64,000 nt of DNA from Chryseobacterium daecheongense (GCA_027920525.1 CP115858.1:2790001-2854000), one strand, 5' to 3'; positions 18,296-29,249 are shown, numbered from the stretch's first letter. Notes: generated by a model from the letters alone, not told the origin. A program made the numbers and translations.

Positions 18296-21133
18296 CTATT
18301 TAATGATGATCTTTTGTATCGCAATTCCCGACTCAGAATTCAGATGAACAAGATAAGTTCCTGCAGGATAATCCATTTTAAACTCATAAGTTCCACTCTC
18401 ATTTTTGAGCGCGAATGATTCCAACTTTTTACCTGTCATATCATACAAGGCAATTACTGCATTCTTAGCCTTATAATATTTTAGTTTTACTACTTTATTA
18501 TGCACCGGATTCTCCATTACCTGAAGAGATAGTCTATGAGGTGCATTTTCATCGACAGTAGATAAATTGCCTGTATAATTCCCAAAAATCCTGAATTCTC
18601 CGGGTTGTAATACAATAGGAGCGGTAGTCGAGGTAATATTTGAAATAGTTTGATCCATTAAGTTCTGCCATTGACCTGTATATGGAAAATAAGGAATAAC
18701 ATTCTTCGTTGTTGTATTGTAATTCGCCAGAACTACTACATTTTTCATCCCGTTATTAAGAAGATTGTCATAAACAAATATCCTGGTTATCAATCCATCC
18801 GGATCATTAGAAAGGTTATTGGATTCTACTGTATAGGTTTTTGATTTAAACACGGGATATGTATTCCGAATGGTAATAATTTGCGCCCACGTATCATAGA
18901 CCGCTTTTCTGTTTGGGTTGTTATCGTAACCTAATGTAAAGGCAATTGGCTTTTCGTCGGTTCTGCAACCATTATTAATGGTTCCGTCGGCACATCGGTT
19001 AATACTGAATTCATAACCAAGTTCTCCAAATTGCCAGATCATTTTCGGTCCCGGTATGGTAAAGAAGGTCGCTCCAAAAGCTTTCATCCTTTCAAGAGCC
19101 GTATCAAGATTTTTTACACTATAAGCCCCGTTTATCGCGCCATATTCTAAATTTTTAAACATAAGTCTTTCCTCATCATGGCTTTCTCCATATCCTACAG
19201 CATTCATTTTGGTGAATCCGTGAAGTTGATGATTCATCCGGTCAAAATTGCTGTTTTCCTTATATCCCATTGTATTCTGGTTATAAGGCTCTGTTTGCTT
19301 ATTCCAAAGCAGCACTCCTTTTCCTTCAGCAACTCTGTAGTTGGCCCATTGCTGTTCTTCTGCATCTGTTCCTAAATGTTCAAAAATCATATATGAATTA
19401 GGGTCAATTGCCCACTGTTTATCCGCATAGTACTTTAAAATATCTACCCTGTCCTGTTGATAAGCATTCGTGCAGGTCTCATCATTTTCGGAACAATTTT
19501 GGGTAAATCCTTTGGTGAGATCCCAACGGAAACCATCAATTTTATATTCCGTCAGCCATTGCTGCAAGGTCCGTTCAACATAATATCTCGTGGCTGAACT
19601 TGTGTGATTGAAGTCATTGAAAACATTGTAAGAATGTTTGGGAACCTGATTAAAATAAGGATTATTAGCTGCTACATCCCCATATCCATCCCCGTCAGGA
19701 TCAATATTCCATAATCTTACCAATGGAGACCTTCCCGTAGCATGATTAAATGCCACATCTAAAATCACAGCAATCCCGTTTTGGTGGCACAGATCTACAA
19801 ATTCTTTAAATTTCTCCGGTGTCCCATAGGCTTTATCTAATGCATAATGAAAAGAGGTATTATATCCCCATGAAAGATTTCCTTCAAATTCCATAATAGG
19901 AAGAAGCTCAATCGCATTAATTTTTAAATTCTTTAAATAGGTAATCTTATTGATAAGAGATTGCCAGTTTTTTTCCTGTGTAAAATCTCTTAATAGCAAC
20001 TCGTATACAATCAGATCTTCTTTATCTGGTCTCTGGAAATTGGTAACCTGCCAATTATAATTTGGCTGCCCTGTTTTAAACATAGAAGCTTCAAAATTCT
20101 GTCCCGCAGGAAAGGGTGGCAAATTGGGATATGTGGATGACGGAATCCATTGGTCGTCGTAAGAAGACAAAATCTGGGGAGAAAAAGGATCTGCTACTTT
20201 TTTCAGGTCATTCGTTCGGTATTGAAAAGTATACAGCTGCTGCGGAGTAATCCCATCTAACTCAATCCAATATAAATCAGGGTTTGTAGTATCCCTTTTC
20301 ATCAGGTAATTATCATTTACTGTCCAACTATTAAAACTTCCGATGACATGCACAAAGTTTTTATGGGGAGCATACAATGCTAAACCAACCTTTGTATTGT
20401 CGGTAGGATGATAATTAATGCCTTGACGTATCCATGAAGGAATAGCCTGAGATATTACATTTCTTGGAATCTGTATTATGAATTTCGCATTTTTAGTCCC
20501 GGAATTATCTGTAGCAATGAGTTCCATATCAGCATCTGCAGATACCATATAGGTGTAAGAGTACGAAACAGAAGGAGTAGATGTTGAATTTACAACAACT
20601 CCATTAGCTTTTAATTGAAAATTAGCGGCGACGTTTGTTGTTGCTGATATAGAAACAGAACCTCCTGAAGGTACAGATGTCAAGCTATTTGGCAGCGGAT
20701 TTGTCAGGGTGAGATTTAATACACCTACATTTACAAAAATATCCGGAGAAGTTTGATGGGTTCCCGCCTTGTCTTTTAATAGAAAACCAAATCTTCCGAT
20801 TCCTGTTCTTCCAAAAAAAGTTGTTGGTGTAAAAGTCAGTGAATACGTATCTGTCGTTGAATTATAATTCAGTTTATTCTGATCATCAGAATTGTTCCAG
20901 TTCCCATTTGTAGGACAATTCTGACTATTCATGTAGTTGGTATCCAGTGACCATGCCCAAATATAAATCGCGTGGTTACTAACGTTCCAGGCCGATTCAT
21001 CAATCTGATCACCAGGAACTGTCAGTGTGATCTGATCTGTTTCGTTAAACTGTCCGGGAGTAATGGTATAGTTGATTTGTCCGAACACAAAAAAATTGAT
21101 CAACAGCAATATAAAAAAGTAAAATTTCTTCAT
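18296..21133 (-). CDS. secreted GH13 alpha-amylase family enzyme with T9SS sorting domain
   Basis: The 945-residue protein has a signal peptide, an N-terminal beta region (about 1-230), an early-set module around residues 240-330 (VHVIGSFNSWT, as in branching and debranching enzymes) and a GH13 barrel. Conserved regions are visible: DVAFNH, nucleophile D538 in GFRWD, acid/base E585 in IFEHLG and D653 in ESHDEE. A type A sorting domain (VMENPVHNKVV) ends the chain. It probably degrades alpha-glucans outside the cell. No SusC/SusD pair or other polysaccharide-utilisation gene is adjacent. Confidence 0.9.
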   Translation of the reverse strand: MKKFYFFILLLINFFVFGQINYTITPGQFNETDQITLTVPGDQIDESAWNVSNHAIYIWAWSLDTNYMNSQNCPTNGNWNNSDDQNKLNYNSTTDTYSLTFTPTTFFGRTGIGRFGFLLKDKAGTHQTSPDIFVNVGVLNLTLTNPLPNSLTSVPSGGSVSISATTNVAANFQLKANGVVVNSTSTPSVSYSYTYMVSADADMELIATDNSGTKNAKFIIQIPRNVISQAIPSWIRQGINYHPTDNTKVGLALYAPHKNFVHVIGSFNSWTVNDNYLMKRDTTNPDLYWIELDGITPQQLYTFQYRTNDLKKVADPFSPQILSSYDDQWIPSSTYPNLPPFPAGQNFEASMFKTGQPNYNWQVTNFQRPDKEDLIVYELLLRDFTQEKNWQSLINKITYLKNLKINAIELLPIMEFEGNLSWGYNTSFHYALDKAYGTPEKFKEFVDLCHQNGIAVILDVAFNHATGRSPLVRLWNIDPDGDGYGDVAANNPYFNQVPKHSYNVFNDFNHTSSATRYYVERTLQQWLTEYKIDGFRWDLTKGFTQNCSENDETCTNAYQQDRVDILKYYADKQWAIDPNSYMIFEHLGTDAEEQQWANYRVAEGKGVLLWNKQTEPYNQNTMGYKENSNFDRMNHQLHGFTKMNAVGYGESHDEERLMFKNLEYGAINGAYSVKNLDTALERMKAFGATFFTIPGPKMIWQFGELGYEFSINRCADGTINNGCRTDEKPIAFTLGYDNNPNRKAVYDTWAQIITIRNTYPVFKSKTYTVESNNLSNDPDGLITRIFVYDNLLNNGMKNVVVLANYNTTTKNVIPYFPYTGQWQNLMDQTISNITSTTAPIVLQPGEFRIFGNYTGNLSTVDENAPHRLSLQVMENPVHNKVVKLKYYKAKNAVIALYDMTGKKLESFALKNESGTYEFKMDYPAGTYLVHLNSESGIAIQKIIIK

Positions 21134-21361
21134 AAGGGTCGTTTTTCTATTTATATACTAAAATAGTTTAATTTCTTAAAAGCAATTTATTTTAAACAAA
21201 ATAATACACAAAAATTACTAATTAATCATTCACAATTTAAAATGACCGCTTCACGATTAATAATGCCCGGTTGAAATAAGTAACAATGGTAAGGCTTTAC
21301 GAATCGTCCTACTTTTGAATCATAAATAAAAATCACTCCAAAAAATCAAAAACCTAAAGCT

Positions 21362-22387
21362 ATGTTACAAAGATTCAAAATTCAAAATGTAATGGAAAAG
21401 CTGATTCTAAATGCCGTTTTTCTCATTCTTATTACAACGGGCTCGCTCCACGCACAGCAAACATCCGCTCATCCTCAGGATCAGGAAAGTTCGCTCGGAG
21501 TTTTAAAGCAGATTGATGCAGGTGTACTCAATATCGGGTATACTGAAGCCGGACCAGCCAATGGAACTCCTGTTATTCTTCTTCACGGATGGCCATATGA
21601 TATCCATAGTTACAATGAAGTAGTTCCGATTTTGTCACAAAAAGGATACAGAGTAATTACTCCTTATCTGAGAGGATTTGGAACGACCCGTTTTATCTCT
21701 CCAAATACAATGAGAAATGCCCAGCAATCTGCTGTTGCCCTGGATATCATTGCCTTGATGGATGCCCTTAAAATAAACAAAGCAGTAGTTGGAGGGTTCG
21801 ACTGGGGAGCCCGGACAGCAGACATTATGGCTGCGTTATGGCCGGAACGAGTAAAAGCTCTTGTTTCTGTAAGCGGATATTTAGTCACAAATTTAGAAGC
21901 TAATAAAAATCCATTAACTCCGGAAGCTGAATATGGCTGGTGGTACCAATATTATTTTTCTACCGACAGAGGTGAAAAAGGATATGCTAAAAATGCATAT
22001 GAATTCAATAAACTGATCTGGAAATCTGCTTCACCAAAATGGAATTTTGACACGGCAACCTTTGATCAGACAGCCGAATCCTTTAAAAATCCCGATCATA
22101 CGGCAATTGTTATTCATAACTATCGTTGGAGGTTATCCCTGGCCAAAGGAGAGCCCAAATATGACAATCTTGAAAAACGTTTGGACAAACGCCCCGTTAT
22201 TAATGTACCCACCATTACTATAGCAAGTGATTTTGATGGTCCCGCTGCAGATGGAAAAGCTTATGCCAAACAATTTACCGGTAAATATGTACATAAAACC
22301 CTCAATGGAATAGGCCATAATGTTCCGCAGGAAGCTCCGAAAGCTTTTGCTGAAGCTATTATTGAAGCAGATTCTATGGCAAATTAA
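21362..22387 (+). CDS. exported alpha/beta hydrolase, epoxide hydrolase/haloalkane dehalogenase-like
   Basis: The 341-residue protein has an N-terminal signal (LILNAVFLILITTGSLHA); the second ATG at 21392 gives a more normal signal peptide and is a good alternative start. The fold motifs are LLHGWP (oxyanion HGxP) and nucleophile elbow GGFDWGA, with Asp147 where serine hydrolases have Ser, and GIGHNVPQ carrying the general base His. An Asp nucleophile is characteristic of epoxide hydrolases and haloalkane dehalogenases. The substrate is unknown. It stands alone between convergent and divergent T9SS genes, with a terminator downstream. Confidence 0.85.
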   Translation: MLQRFKIQNVMEKLILNAVFLILITTGSLHAQQTSAHPQDQESSLGVLKQIDAGVLNIGYTEAGPANGTPVILLHGWPYDIHSYNEVVPILSQKGYRVITPYLRGFGTTRFISPNTMRNAQQSAVALDIIALMDALKINKAVVGGFDWGARTADIMAALWPERVKALVSVSGYLVTNLEANKNPLTPEAEYGWWYQYYFSTDRGEKGYAKNAYEFNKLIWKSASPKWNFDTATFDQTAESFKNPDHTAIVIHNYRWRLSLAKGEPKYDNLEKRLDKRPVINVPTITIASDFDGPAADGKAYAKQFTGKYVHKTLNGIGHNVPQEAPKAFAEAIIEADSMAN

Positions 22388-22413
22388 ATCAATCAAAAAT
22401 TTAACCTAAAACA

Positions 22414-22451
22414 AAACCCGCAATGTACAATATAGTATACACTGCGGGTTT
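22414..22451. terminator. terminator between convergent genes
   Basis: A 9-bp stem AAACCCGCA/TGCGGGTTT, with further partial pairing inside (TGTA/TACA), lies 27 bases after the hydrolase stop. It can serve the plus strand; the minus-strand neighbour ends about 110 bases away. Confidence 0.7.
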
Positions 22452-22560
22452 ATTTAACTAAAAAATGAACTATCTTTTAAAATGTCATATATTGAATATG
22501 AATAAGTTTTGAAAACAAAGGTCTTTACCGATTACCTTCTAAATAATCAATAGTAAAGTA

Positions 22561-24597
22561 TTAGTTTTTAATGATTTTTTTTGAAAAAGTTTGCCCGCTC
22601 TTTAACTTTACCTGAACCATATAAACTCCTTTAGCAATTCCTTGCATATTAATCTTGTTATTGAAAAACGGAATTTTGACAATTTGCCCTACTGCATTCA
22701 TTACCTGCACATTTTCTATTGCTGAATCCACATCAATGTTAACAATTCCATTCGTTGGATTTGGATATACACTTATTGTATTAAGTCTGATTTCGGAAGT
22801 ACTTAGCGCAGATACATCCTTGACACATCTTACCGATTGTCCTTGGCCTCTTGGTCCGCCTGCATTTGGATTTCCAATAGTATTCCCGATATAAAAGTAT
22901 TTGGCTCCGAAGGCTGACGGGGTGGAACTCCAGTAATAGCCTCTTTGCCCAACAAAAGTAAAGTCAGCTGTTGAAGCTCCTCTGTATCCTCCCGCAGACA
23001 ATTTTAAAGTACTGCTGTATGCGGTTGCAGGATTATTGATTACTTCAGCACTTTGCAATGCAGCCCAATCTGCCTGGCTCGGCATTTTCCAATCCAGGCT
23101 TATTGCTTTACAAGGATCATATCCGTTTCCTGAGTTTACCGCATTCATATTGTTTGCTGACCAGTGATCTGTTAATGAATTGGCATTCCACCAGGATCCG
23201 GTTACAAAAGAAGTAATTCCGGTTAACCCATCTGGAGAATTCGGCGTAGGAATGCCTACTGTTTGAGAATTTCTTTTCTGATGTCCATCATCCCATCTCC
23301 CCCACTGAAATAAGTCTCCGTAAGAATCTTCATCTGTCATTGAGGTAGCTACCTGAATGCTTCCCAGATTCTGCTGAAGCCATATTTTCCCATCCTTACC
23401 TCTAACAGTAGAATAAGAAACCTGACTTCCGTTATAGGTAAAAGAAACACATCCTGTATCTCCGGGATTATTTCCCGGATCTGCATTGGTACAGGTTTGA
23501 GATGAACCGGCAATTGAAATTCTTTTTACGCGTGTTCCATCCTGAGAATAAGCCAAAACCAGATATTTGTTCAATGTATCGATCGCGAGATCATTAAATG
23601 TAGCTCCTCCATCGGAAATAAAATCCCCTCCAAAAGCACCCCATAACTGAGTTACATTGTCCAATTTGTAAACCGTATTTCTTAAATGATTATCATTTTC
23701 CCATCGACTAACCGCTACATAAGGTTCACCGGAAGGTGTTACTGCAATTGCGGTATACTGAACAGCTCCTGATGAAAAATAAGCATTTCCAACCTGAACC
23801 CAGGAAGTTCCGTTAAATTTCTTAACATTTACTTTCCTTCCATTCGCAGCATTGGAAACATAAGCAACATACAAATTATTATTGCTATCAATTGCAATAT
23901 CTGAATAATACTGTTCTCCTGATGAAGAAGCATCAACAACACTTCCACCAACCAATGTCCAATTATCGGAAGCTGTTGCCCCCGTTGAATTTTGATATAC
24001 ATTAACTCCGTTCGCTACACTACAGGTATATACCTTATTATCTGATCCTATTACCATTTCAGCAAATGCTGCTCCATTAGAAAAACCACTATTTCCAACC
24101 TGTTCCCAGGATCCGTTTACGTAACGTTTAACAGTTCCGGAGTCATCGTTACTATATATAAATAAAACATTGGAGGATGATACTGCCGAAGCATGATAAT
24201 TTACTGAATTCGATGTAACATTGGGTAATTGTGCCCATGCAAGACCAGTATACTGACGTACTTCCAGACCGGAACCCGGGTAACCGATCTGATTGGTATA
24301 ATAGGGATTTCCTGAACTGTCAAGTGTCAGCGAATTGTAAAGGGCTGATCCGTTTGTTATCCCTGCACTTCCGCCTACGTAAGACCAAACGGTTCCGTCA
24401 AATTTCTGAACCGAGCCTTTCCCAACAGACACATCATAATATGATAAATAATAGTTCCCTGAATGATCTATAGCCAGATTATTATTACTACTCCCTCCCG
24501 CAGAAACAATTGTGCTCAAACCTACATTTTCCCACTGCTGAGCATATAGGATACTTCCACCAATGAACAACCCTAGTCCCAGCACCAATTTTCGCAT
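22561..24597 (-). CDS. secreted beta-propeller-like protein with FISUMP domain and T9SS sorting domain
   Basis: Starting at the ATG at 24597 the protein is 678 residues with signal MRKLVLGLGLFIGGSILYAQ. Residues about 25-380 contain repeated units such as NNLYVAYVSN, KVYTCSVANG and W..VG, typical of exported propellers. Residues about 390-600 match the Fibrobacter succinogenes major paralogous domain (DGKIWLQQNLG, DLFQWGRWDDGH, WKMPSQADW, YYWSSTPS). A type A sorting domain (VYPNPTNGIV) ends the chain. No catalytic motif is seen; a binding or adhesive surface role is plausible. Confidence 0.85.
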   Translation of the reverse strand: MRKLVLGLGLFIGGSILYAQQWENVGLSTIVSAGGSSNNNLAIDHSGNYYLSYYDVSVGKGSVQKFDGTVWSYVGGSAGITNGSALYNSLTLDSSGNPYYTNQIGYPGSGLEVRQYTGLAWAQLPNVTSNSVNYHASAVSSSNVLFIYSNDDSGTVKRYVNGSWEQVGNSGFSNGAAFAEMVIGSDNKVYTCSVANGVNVYQNSTGATASDNWTLVGGSVVDASSSGEQYYSDIAIDSNNNLYVAYVSNAANGRKVNVKKFNGTSWVQVGNAYFSSGAVQYTAIAVTPSGEPYVAVSRWENDNHLRNTVYKLDNVTQLWGAFGGDFISDGGATFNDLAIDTLNKYLVLAYSQDGTRVKRISIAGSSQTCTNADPGNNPGDTGCVSFTYNGSQVSYSTVRGKDGKIWLQQNLGSIQVATSMTDEDSYGDLFQWGRWDDGHQKRNSQTVGIPTPNSPDGLTGITSFVTGSWWNANSLTDHWSANNMNAVNSGNGYDPCKAISLDWKMPSQADWAALQSAEVINNPATAYSSTLKLSAGGYRGASTADFTFVGQRGYYWSSTPSAFGAKYFYIGNTIGNPNAGGPRGQGQSVRCVKDVSALSTSEIRLNTISVYPNPTNGIVNIDVDSAIENVQVMNAVGQIVKIPFFNNKINMQGIAKGVYMVQVKLKSGQTFSKKIIKN

Positions 24598-24757
24598 TGT
24601 AAAATATAAAATTTTCAACATAATGAATATTATTTTTAATTATTCTAAATTTAAATTTAACTTTGCGCAAAAGTACTCTACTCAGGTAATCTGAAGTTAT
24701 CATTTTCAAACTTTTTGTTATCGGGTGTTTAACTAAATATCAATCGTACCATATCGT

Positions 24758-24764
24758 AAGGAGA
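24758..24764 (+). promoter_or_regulatory. strong Shine-Dalgarno sequence of the AraC-family gene
   Basis: AAGGAGA lies 7 bases before the ATG at 24772. Most genes in this window have no such site, as expected for Bacteroidota, so this is an exception that also fixes the start. Confidence 0.7.
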
Positions 24765-24771
24765 TTGCCAC

Positions 24772-25638
24772 ATGAAGGAACAATCTAAAAAAGGATTATT
24801 ATTCAGATCCGCAGACTTTAAAATAATACAGGAAGAAGTTTGCCCCGAACAATCCTCGAAATCAATTATGACTGAGGGTCAAAATACCTTCAATCTTCTC
24901 TTTTTACTTAGTCAAGGCATCTATCTGGAGGCCCAGGATTGTAGAACAAGGTTTTTATTCAAAAAAAATCAATATATATTACATTATTCCTCCCAGGAAA
25001 ATACCTCATTACTCTGGACAGAAAATCCCGAAAAACTAAAATATCTCCAAATTCAGGTTACTTATCAGTATATGGAAAAACTGATTCAACCTGAATCTGA
25101 CCACGAAAGCGCAGATATCTTAAAAAAAATGGTGAATAATAATTATATATTTCTTCATAAGGAAACTCCACCACTTATGACAGTGGAAATGCATATGATC
25201 GTCAAGGAAATATTAAGCAATCCCAAAAAAGGAATTACACAAAAATTACTGATCGAAGCTAAAATAATCAAACTCCTGATTTTAATGATTGAACAGTTTG
25301 TTGAAAAAAAAACAAATGAAATCTCTCCTAAAACCGCATCAGCCATTAAAAGATTTGTGGATGAAAACTTCCATAAAAATATCAGGGTAGAAGAAATCGG
25401 CAAGATTATAGGAATTAATCAGAATAGCATTCGAAAAGCCTTCAAGTCCCAGTATAATATGACCATAACAGATTATATCTCAGACCTCAGAATGCTTAAG
25501 GCAAAAAAAATGATCATCAACAAGGAGATCATGATCAAGGAAATATCTATAGAATGTGGATATGAATATGTACAAAACTTTACAAGGGCCTTCAAAAAGA
25601 AATTCGGACTTTCTCCGGAGAAATTGAGAAACCAGTAA
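24772..25638 (+). CDS. AraC-family transcriptional regulator
   Basis: The 288-residue protein has a C-terminal AraC DNA-binding domain at about residues 185-288. Its two helix-turn-helix units read VEEIGKIIGINQNSIRKAFK and IKEISIECGYEYVQNFTRAF, followed by KKFGLSPEKLR. The N-terminal 180 residues are probably a cupin-like sensor but match nothing I recognise. Its target is unclear: it diverges from the FISUMP protein gene. An SD sequence unusual for the phylum precedes it, and a hairpin terminator follows. Confidence 0.88.
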   Translation: MKEQSKKGLLFRSADFKIIQEEVCPEQSSKSIMTEGQNTFNLLFLLSQGIYLEAQDCRTRFLFKKNQYILHYSSQENTSLLWTENPEKLKYLQIQVTYQYMEKLIQPESDHESADILKKMVNNNYIFLHKETPPLMTVEMHMIVKEILSNPKKGITQKLLIEAKIIKLLILMIEQFVEKKTNEISPKTASAIKRFVDENFHKNIRVEEIGKIIGINQNSIRKAFKSQYNMTITDYISDLRMLKAKKMIINKEIMIKEISIECGYEYVQNFTRAFKKKFGLSPEKLRNQ

Positions 25639-25642
25639 TAAA

Positions 25643-25671
25643 AAAACCACCTAATCAGATTAAGTGGTTTT
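25643..25671 (+). terminator. terminator after the AraC-family gene
   Basis: The stem AAAACCAC.TAAT with its complement (one mismatch) closes a short loop five bases after the stop codon and ends in TTTTGTAT. Confidence 0.75.
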
Positions 25672-25735
25672 GTATATGTTGTTTTGCTTTGATATCACTT
25701 TCCCGGAATTAAGGCGGAAAAGCAATGACAATCAA

Positions 25736-26014
25736 TTAATGATGTCCGTGACTATCGTGTAAGAAAGGACCGTTACCTTTAGGCTCGCTGAAGATTACCT
25801 CTACTCCTTCCTGCTCATATACTTTTTTTCTTCTGATATCTTCCGGATCGAAAGGCTTTACTTTACCGAAGTATTCCATCAAACCTTCGCTTAACCACAT
25901 TGGGATTACTAATCCAAAAAACATAAAGATACACCAGAATCCTACCAGGAACATTGTTACAAAATAGATGGTCCAAAGGAACTGATAAAACGGCCAAAAT
26001 GCTGATAACATCAT
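25736..26014 (-). CDS. small membrane protein, function unknown
   Basis: The 92-residue protein has two closely spaced hydrophobic segments (about residues 3-25 and 26-44), then a charged C-terminal tail ending in HDSHGHH. The tail contains PFDPEDIRRKKVYEQEG. It is on the same strand as, and 95 bases downstream of, the class I fumarase gene, so it could share its transcript. The His-rich end could bind metal but may be incidental. I do not recognise a named family. Confidence 0.6.
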   Translation of the reverse strand: MMLSAFWPFYQFLWTIYFVTMFLVGFWCIFMFFGLVIPMWLSEGLMEYFGKVKPFDPEDIRRKKVYEQEGVEVIFSEPKGNGPFLHDSHGHH

Positions 26015-26109
26015 TTTTCTTATAGATTTTAGGCAAAAATAGAACTTTTTTCCTTTTTACACAAAAGATACAGGCTCTATTTTTATTATTTATTTTGATT
26101 TTAAACTAA

Positions 26110-27717
26110 TTAATGCGCAAGATCTGCAAAGAAATCATTCCCTTTATCATCTGTAATGATAAACGCCGGGAAGTCTTTGATCTCTATTTTTCTTACCGCT
26201 TCCATTCCTAATTCCGGGAAATCAACTACATCTACCGAAAGAATATTGTCTTTGGCAAGGATAGCCGCAGGACCTCCGATAGAACCGAGATAGAAACCTC
26301 CGTACTTTTTACAAGCATCTGTTACATCCTTACTGCGGTTTCCTTTGGCCAGCATAATCATGCTTCCTCCGTTTTTTTGGAATTCATCTACATATACATC
26401 CATTCTTCCGGCTGTTGTTGGGCCAAAACTTCCGGAAGGCATCCCTTCTGGGGTCTTTGCCGGTCCTGCATAATATATAGGATGATTTTTAAAATATTCA
26501 GGCATCGGTTTTCCACTGTCGATCAATTCTTTAATTTTCGCATGGGCAATATCTCTTGCCACAATTAAAGTTCCGTTTAGCTTTAATCGGGTTTTGATCG
26601 GATACTTCGAAAGCTCAGCCAGAATTTCCGGCATTGGCTTATTCAGATCGATCTCAACGGCCTCTTCCAGGTGGGGCGCTGTTTCAGGCAAAAATCTTTT
26701 AGGATTTTCTTCCAGTTGTTCAAGGAAGATACCCTCTTTGGTAATTTTACCTTTAATGTTTCTGTCTGCTGAACATGAAACTCCCATTCCTACAGGACAA
26801 GAAGCTGCGTGACGAGGAAGTCTGATCACCCTTACATCATGTGTTAGGTATTTTCCTCCAAACTGAGCCCCAATTGCACTTTCCTGACAAATCTTCTGAA
26901 CCTTAGCTTCCCATTCAAGATCTCTGAATGCCTGTCCGCCTTCATTTCCGGAAGTAGGAAGATTATCGTAATATTTAGCTGAAGCTTTTTTCACTGCTGC
27001 CAGGTTAGCTTCCGCAGATGTTCCTCCAATGACCAAAGCAAGGTGGTAAGGTGGACATGCAGCGGTTCCAAGATCTGAAATTCTCTCCTTAATAAACTCT
27101 TCAAGAGATTTTTCATTAAGTAAAGATTTGGTCTTTTGATATAAGAAGGTCTTATTTGCTGAACCACCCCCTTTTGTTAAAAATAAAAACTCATAAGAGT
27201 TTCCCTTTTTGGTATATAAATCGATTTGGGCAGGTAAATTTGACCCCGAATTCTTCTCGTCAAACATATTCAAAGGAATGATTTGTGAATATCTCAGATT
27301 TCTCTTCTGATATGTATTATATATTCCTTTACTTAAATACTCCCCGTCATCTACTCCTGTATACACATTTTCTCCTTTTTTCCCCATTACAATAGCAGTT
27401 CCGGTATCCTGGCAGGAAGGAAGGGCTCCTTCTACGGCAACGGCAGCATTCTGTAATAAGTTGTACGCCACAAAACGATCGTTATCAGTAGCTTCAGGAT
27501 CATCAATAATTCTTCTAAGGCTTTCAAGATGAGAAGAACGAAGCATAAAAGAAACATCAGCCATTGCCTCTTCAGCCAATAACTCCAATCCTTTAGGATC
27601 CACTGTTAAAATCTCTCTTTCCCCAAGTTGTTCTACTTTCACATAGTCTGATGTAAGCTTCTTGTAAACCGTATCATCTTTCTGAATCGGATACGGATCC
27701 TGATATCTAAATTCCAT
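26110..27717 (-). CDS. fumA: class I fumarate hydratase ([4Fe-4S])
   Basis: The 535-residue single-chain enzyme has the three cluster cysteine regions: C102 in [20 protein letters not shown], and [11 protein letters not shown]. Other family segments include [14 protein letters not shown] and [11 protein letters not shown]. It catalyses fumarate to malate in the TCA cycle and is oxygen- and iron-sensitive in the family. It is divergent from the class II enzyme at 27855, with 137 bases between the start codons. Having both lets the cell replace one by the other under iron limitation or oxidative stress, which is inference here. Confidence 0.93.
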   Translation of the reverse strand: MEFRYQDPYPIQKDDTVYKKLTSDYVKVEQLGEREILTVDPKGLELLAEEAMADVSFMLRSSHLESLRRIIDDPEATDNDRFVAYNLLQNAAVAVEGALPSCQDTGTAIVMGKKGENVYTGVDDGEYLSKGIYNTYQKRNLRYSQIIPLNMFDEKNSGSNLPAQIDLYTKKGNSYEFLFLTKGGGSANKTFLYQKTKSLLNEKSLEEFIKERISDLGTAACPPYHLALVIGGTSAEANLAAVKKASAKYYDNLPTSGNEGGQAFRDLEWEAKVQKICQESAIGAQFGGKYLTHDVRVIRLPRHAASCPVGMGVSCSADRNIKGKITKEGIFLEQLEENPKRFLPETAPHLEEAVEIDLNKPMPEILAELSKYPIKTRLKLNGTLIVARDIAHAKIKELIDSGKPMPEYFKNHPIYYAGPAKTPEGMPSGSFGPTTAGRMDVYVDEFQKNGGSMIMLAKGNRSKDVTDACKKYGGFYLGSIGGPAAILAKDNILSVDVVDFPELGMEAVRKIEIKDFPAFIITDDKGNDFFADLAH

Positions 27718-27854
27718 TCAATTTTTTCTTTATGCAAAAATAAAACATACTTAAAAAAACATGAGTAAAATCACCAATAACCTTCCATATTTATAACCAT
27801 TATAAATTGTGAATTTTATAGTTTATCTTTAACTTTATAAAAATTTCAACCACA

Positions 27855-29249
27855 ATGAATTACAGAATAGAAAAAGACACCATGGGTGAAGTGCAGGTAC
27901 CTGCTGATAAATTCTGGGGAGCGCAAACCGAGCGATCCAGAAACAATTTCAAGATCGGACCGGAAGGTTCAATGCCTCATGAAATTATTGAAGCTTTTGC
28001 TTATCTGAAAAAGGCAGCCGCTTATGCCAACACCGATCTGGGAGTTCTTCCTGCTGAAAAGAGAGATATGATCGCAAAGGTTTGTGATGAGATTCTGGAA
28101 GGAAAGCTCAATGATCAGTTTCCATTGGTTATCTGGCAAACAGGCTCCGGAACACAATCGAATATGAATATCAATGAAGTAGTATCAAATAGGGCTCATG
28201 TTAATAATGGCGGAACACTTGGTGATAAATCTGAAATTCATCCGAATGACGATGTGAACAAGTCTCAATCTTCCAATGATACCTATCCTACCGCAATGCA
28301 TATTGCTGCCTATAAAAAAGTAGTTGAAGTAACCATTCCTGCGGTTGAAAAACTAAAAAATACGTTAGCCGAAAAAGCTAAAGCTTTTAAAGATGTCGTA
28401 AAAATCGGAAGAACCCATTTAATGGACGCTACTCCCCTTACTCTTGGACAGGAGTTCTCAGGCTATGTCGCTCAACTGGAATTCGGTCTCAGAGCATTAC
28501 GAAATACTCTTCCGCATCTTTCTGAATTAGCTTTAGGAGGAACTGCAGTAGGAACAGGCCTTAACACGCCAAAAGGTTATGATGTAGCTGTAGCAGGATA
28601 TATCGCAAAGTTTACCAATCATCCTTTTATAACTGCGGAAAACAAATTCGAGGCACTTGCGGCCCATGATGCCATCGTGGAATCCCATGGAGCCTTAAAA
28701 CAATTGGCCGTATCACTATTTAAGATCGCCCAGGATGTAAGATTATTAGCTTCGGGACCGCGTTCCGGGATTGGGGAAATTCATATTCCTGAAAACGAAC
28801 CGGGATCATCTATCATGCCCGGAAAGGTAAACCCTACCCAAAATGAAGCTTTAACTATGGTTTGTTCGCAGGTTTTAGGAAATGACACTACCATCTCCTT
28901 CGCCGGGACCCAGGGAAATTACGAACTGAACGTTTTCAAGCCTGTTATGGCGTATAATTTTCTTCAGTCAGCTCAGTTAATTGCTGATGCATGCATTTCA
29001 TTTAACGACCACTGCGCCGTTGGAATTGAACCTAATTATGAGAGAATTAAAGAGCTTGTTGATAAATCTTTAATGTTGGTAACTGCTTTAAATACCCATA
29101 TTGGTTATGAAAATGCAGCTAAAATTGCAAAAACAGCCCATAAAAACGGAACAACATTAAAAGAAGAAGCCGTTAATCTAGGACTTTTAACCGCTGAACA
29201 ATTTGATGAGTGGGTAAAACCGGAAGACATGGTCGGAAGCTTAAAGTAA
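27855..29249 (+). CDS. fumC: class II fumarate hydratase (iron-independent)
   Basis: The 464 residues match the aspartase/fumarase superfamily: [34 protein letters not shown], and the signature [16 protein letters not shown] containing the catalytic serine loop. The tetrameric enzyme interconverts fumarate and malate without a metal centre. It diverges from the class I gene and ends in a stem-loop, followed by the bacteriocin-like gene 114 bases downstream. Confidence 0.95.
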   Translation: MNYRIEKDTMGEVQVPADKFWGAQTERSRNNFKIGPEGSMPHEIIEAFAYLKKAAAYANTDLGVLPAEKRDMIAKVCDEILEGKLNDQFPLVIWQTGSGTQSNMNINEVVSNRAHVNNGGTLGDKSEIHPNDDVNKSQSSNDTYPTAMHIAAYKKVVEVTIPAVEKLKNTLAEKAKAFKDVVKIGRTHLMDATPLTLGQEFSGYVAQLEFGLRALRNTLPHLSELALGGTAVGTGLNTPKGYDVAVAGYIAKFTNHPFITAENKFEALAAHDAIVESHGALKQLAVSLFKIAQDVRLLASGPRSGIGEIHIPENEPGSSIMPGKVNPTQNEALTMVCSQVLGNDTTISFAGTQGNYELNVFKPVMAYNFLQSAQLIADACISFNDHCAVGIEPNYERIKELVDKSLMLVTALNTHIGYENAAKIAKTAHKNGTTLKEEAVNLGLLTAEQFDEWVKPEDMVGSLK

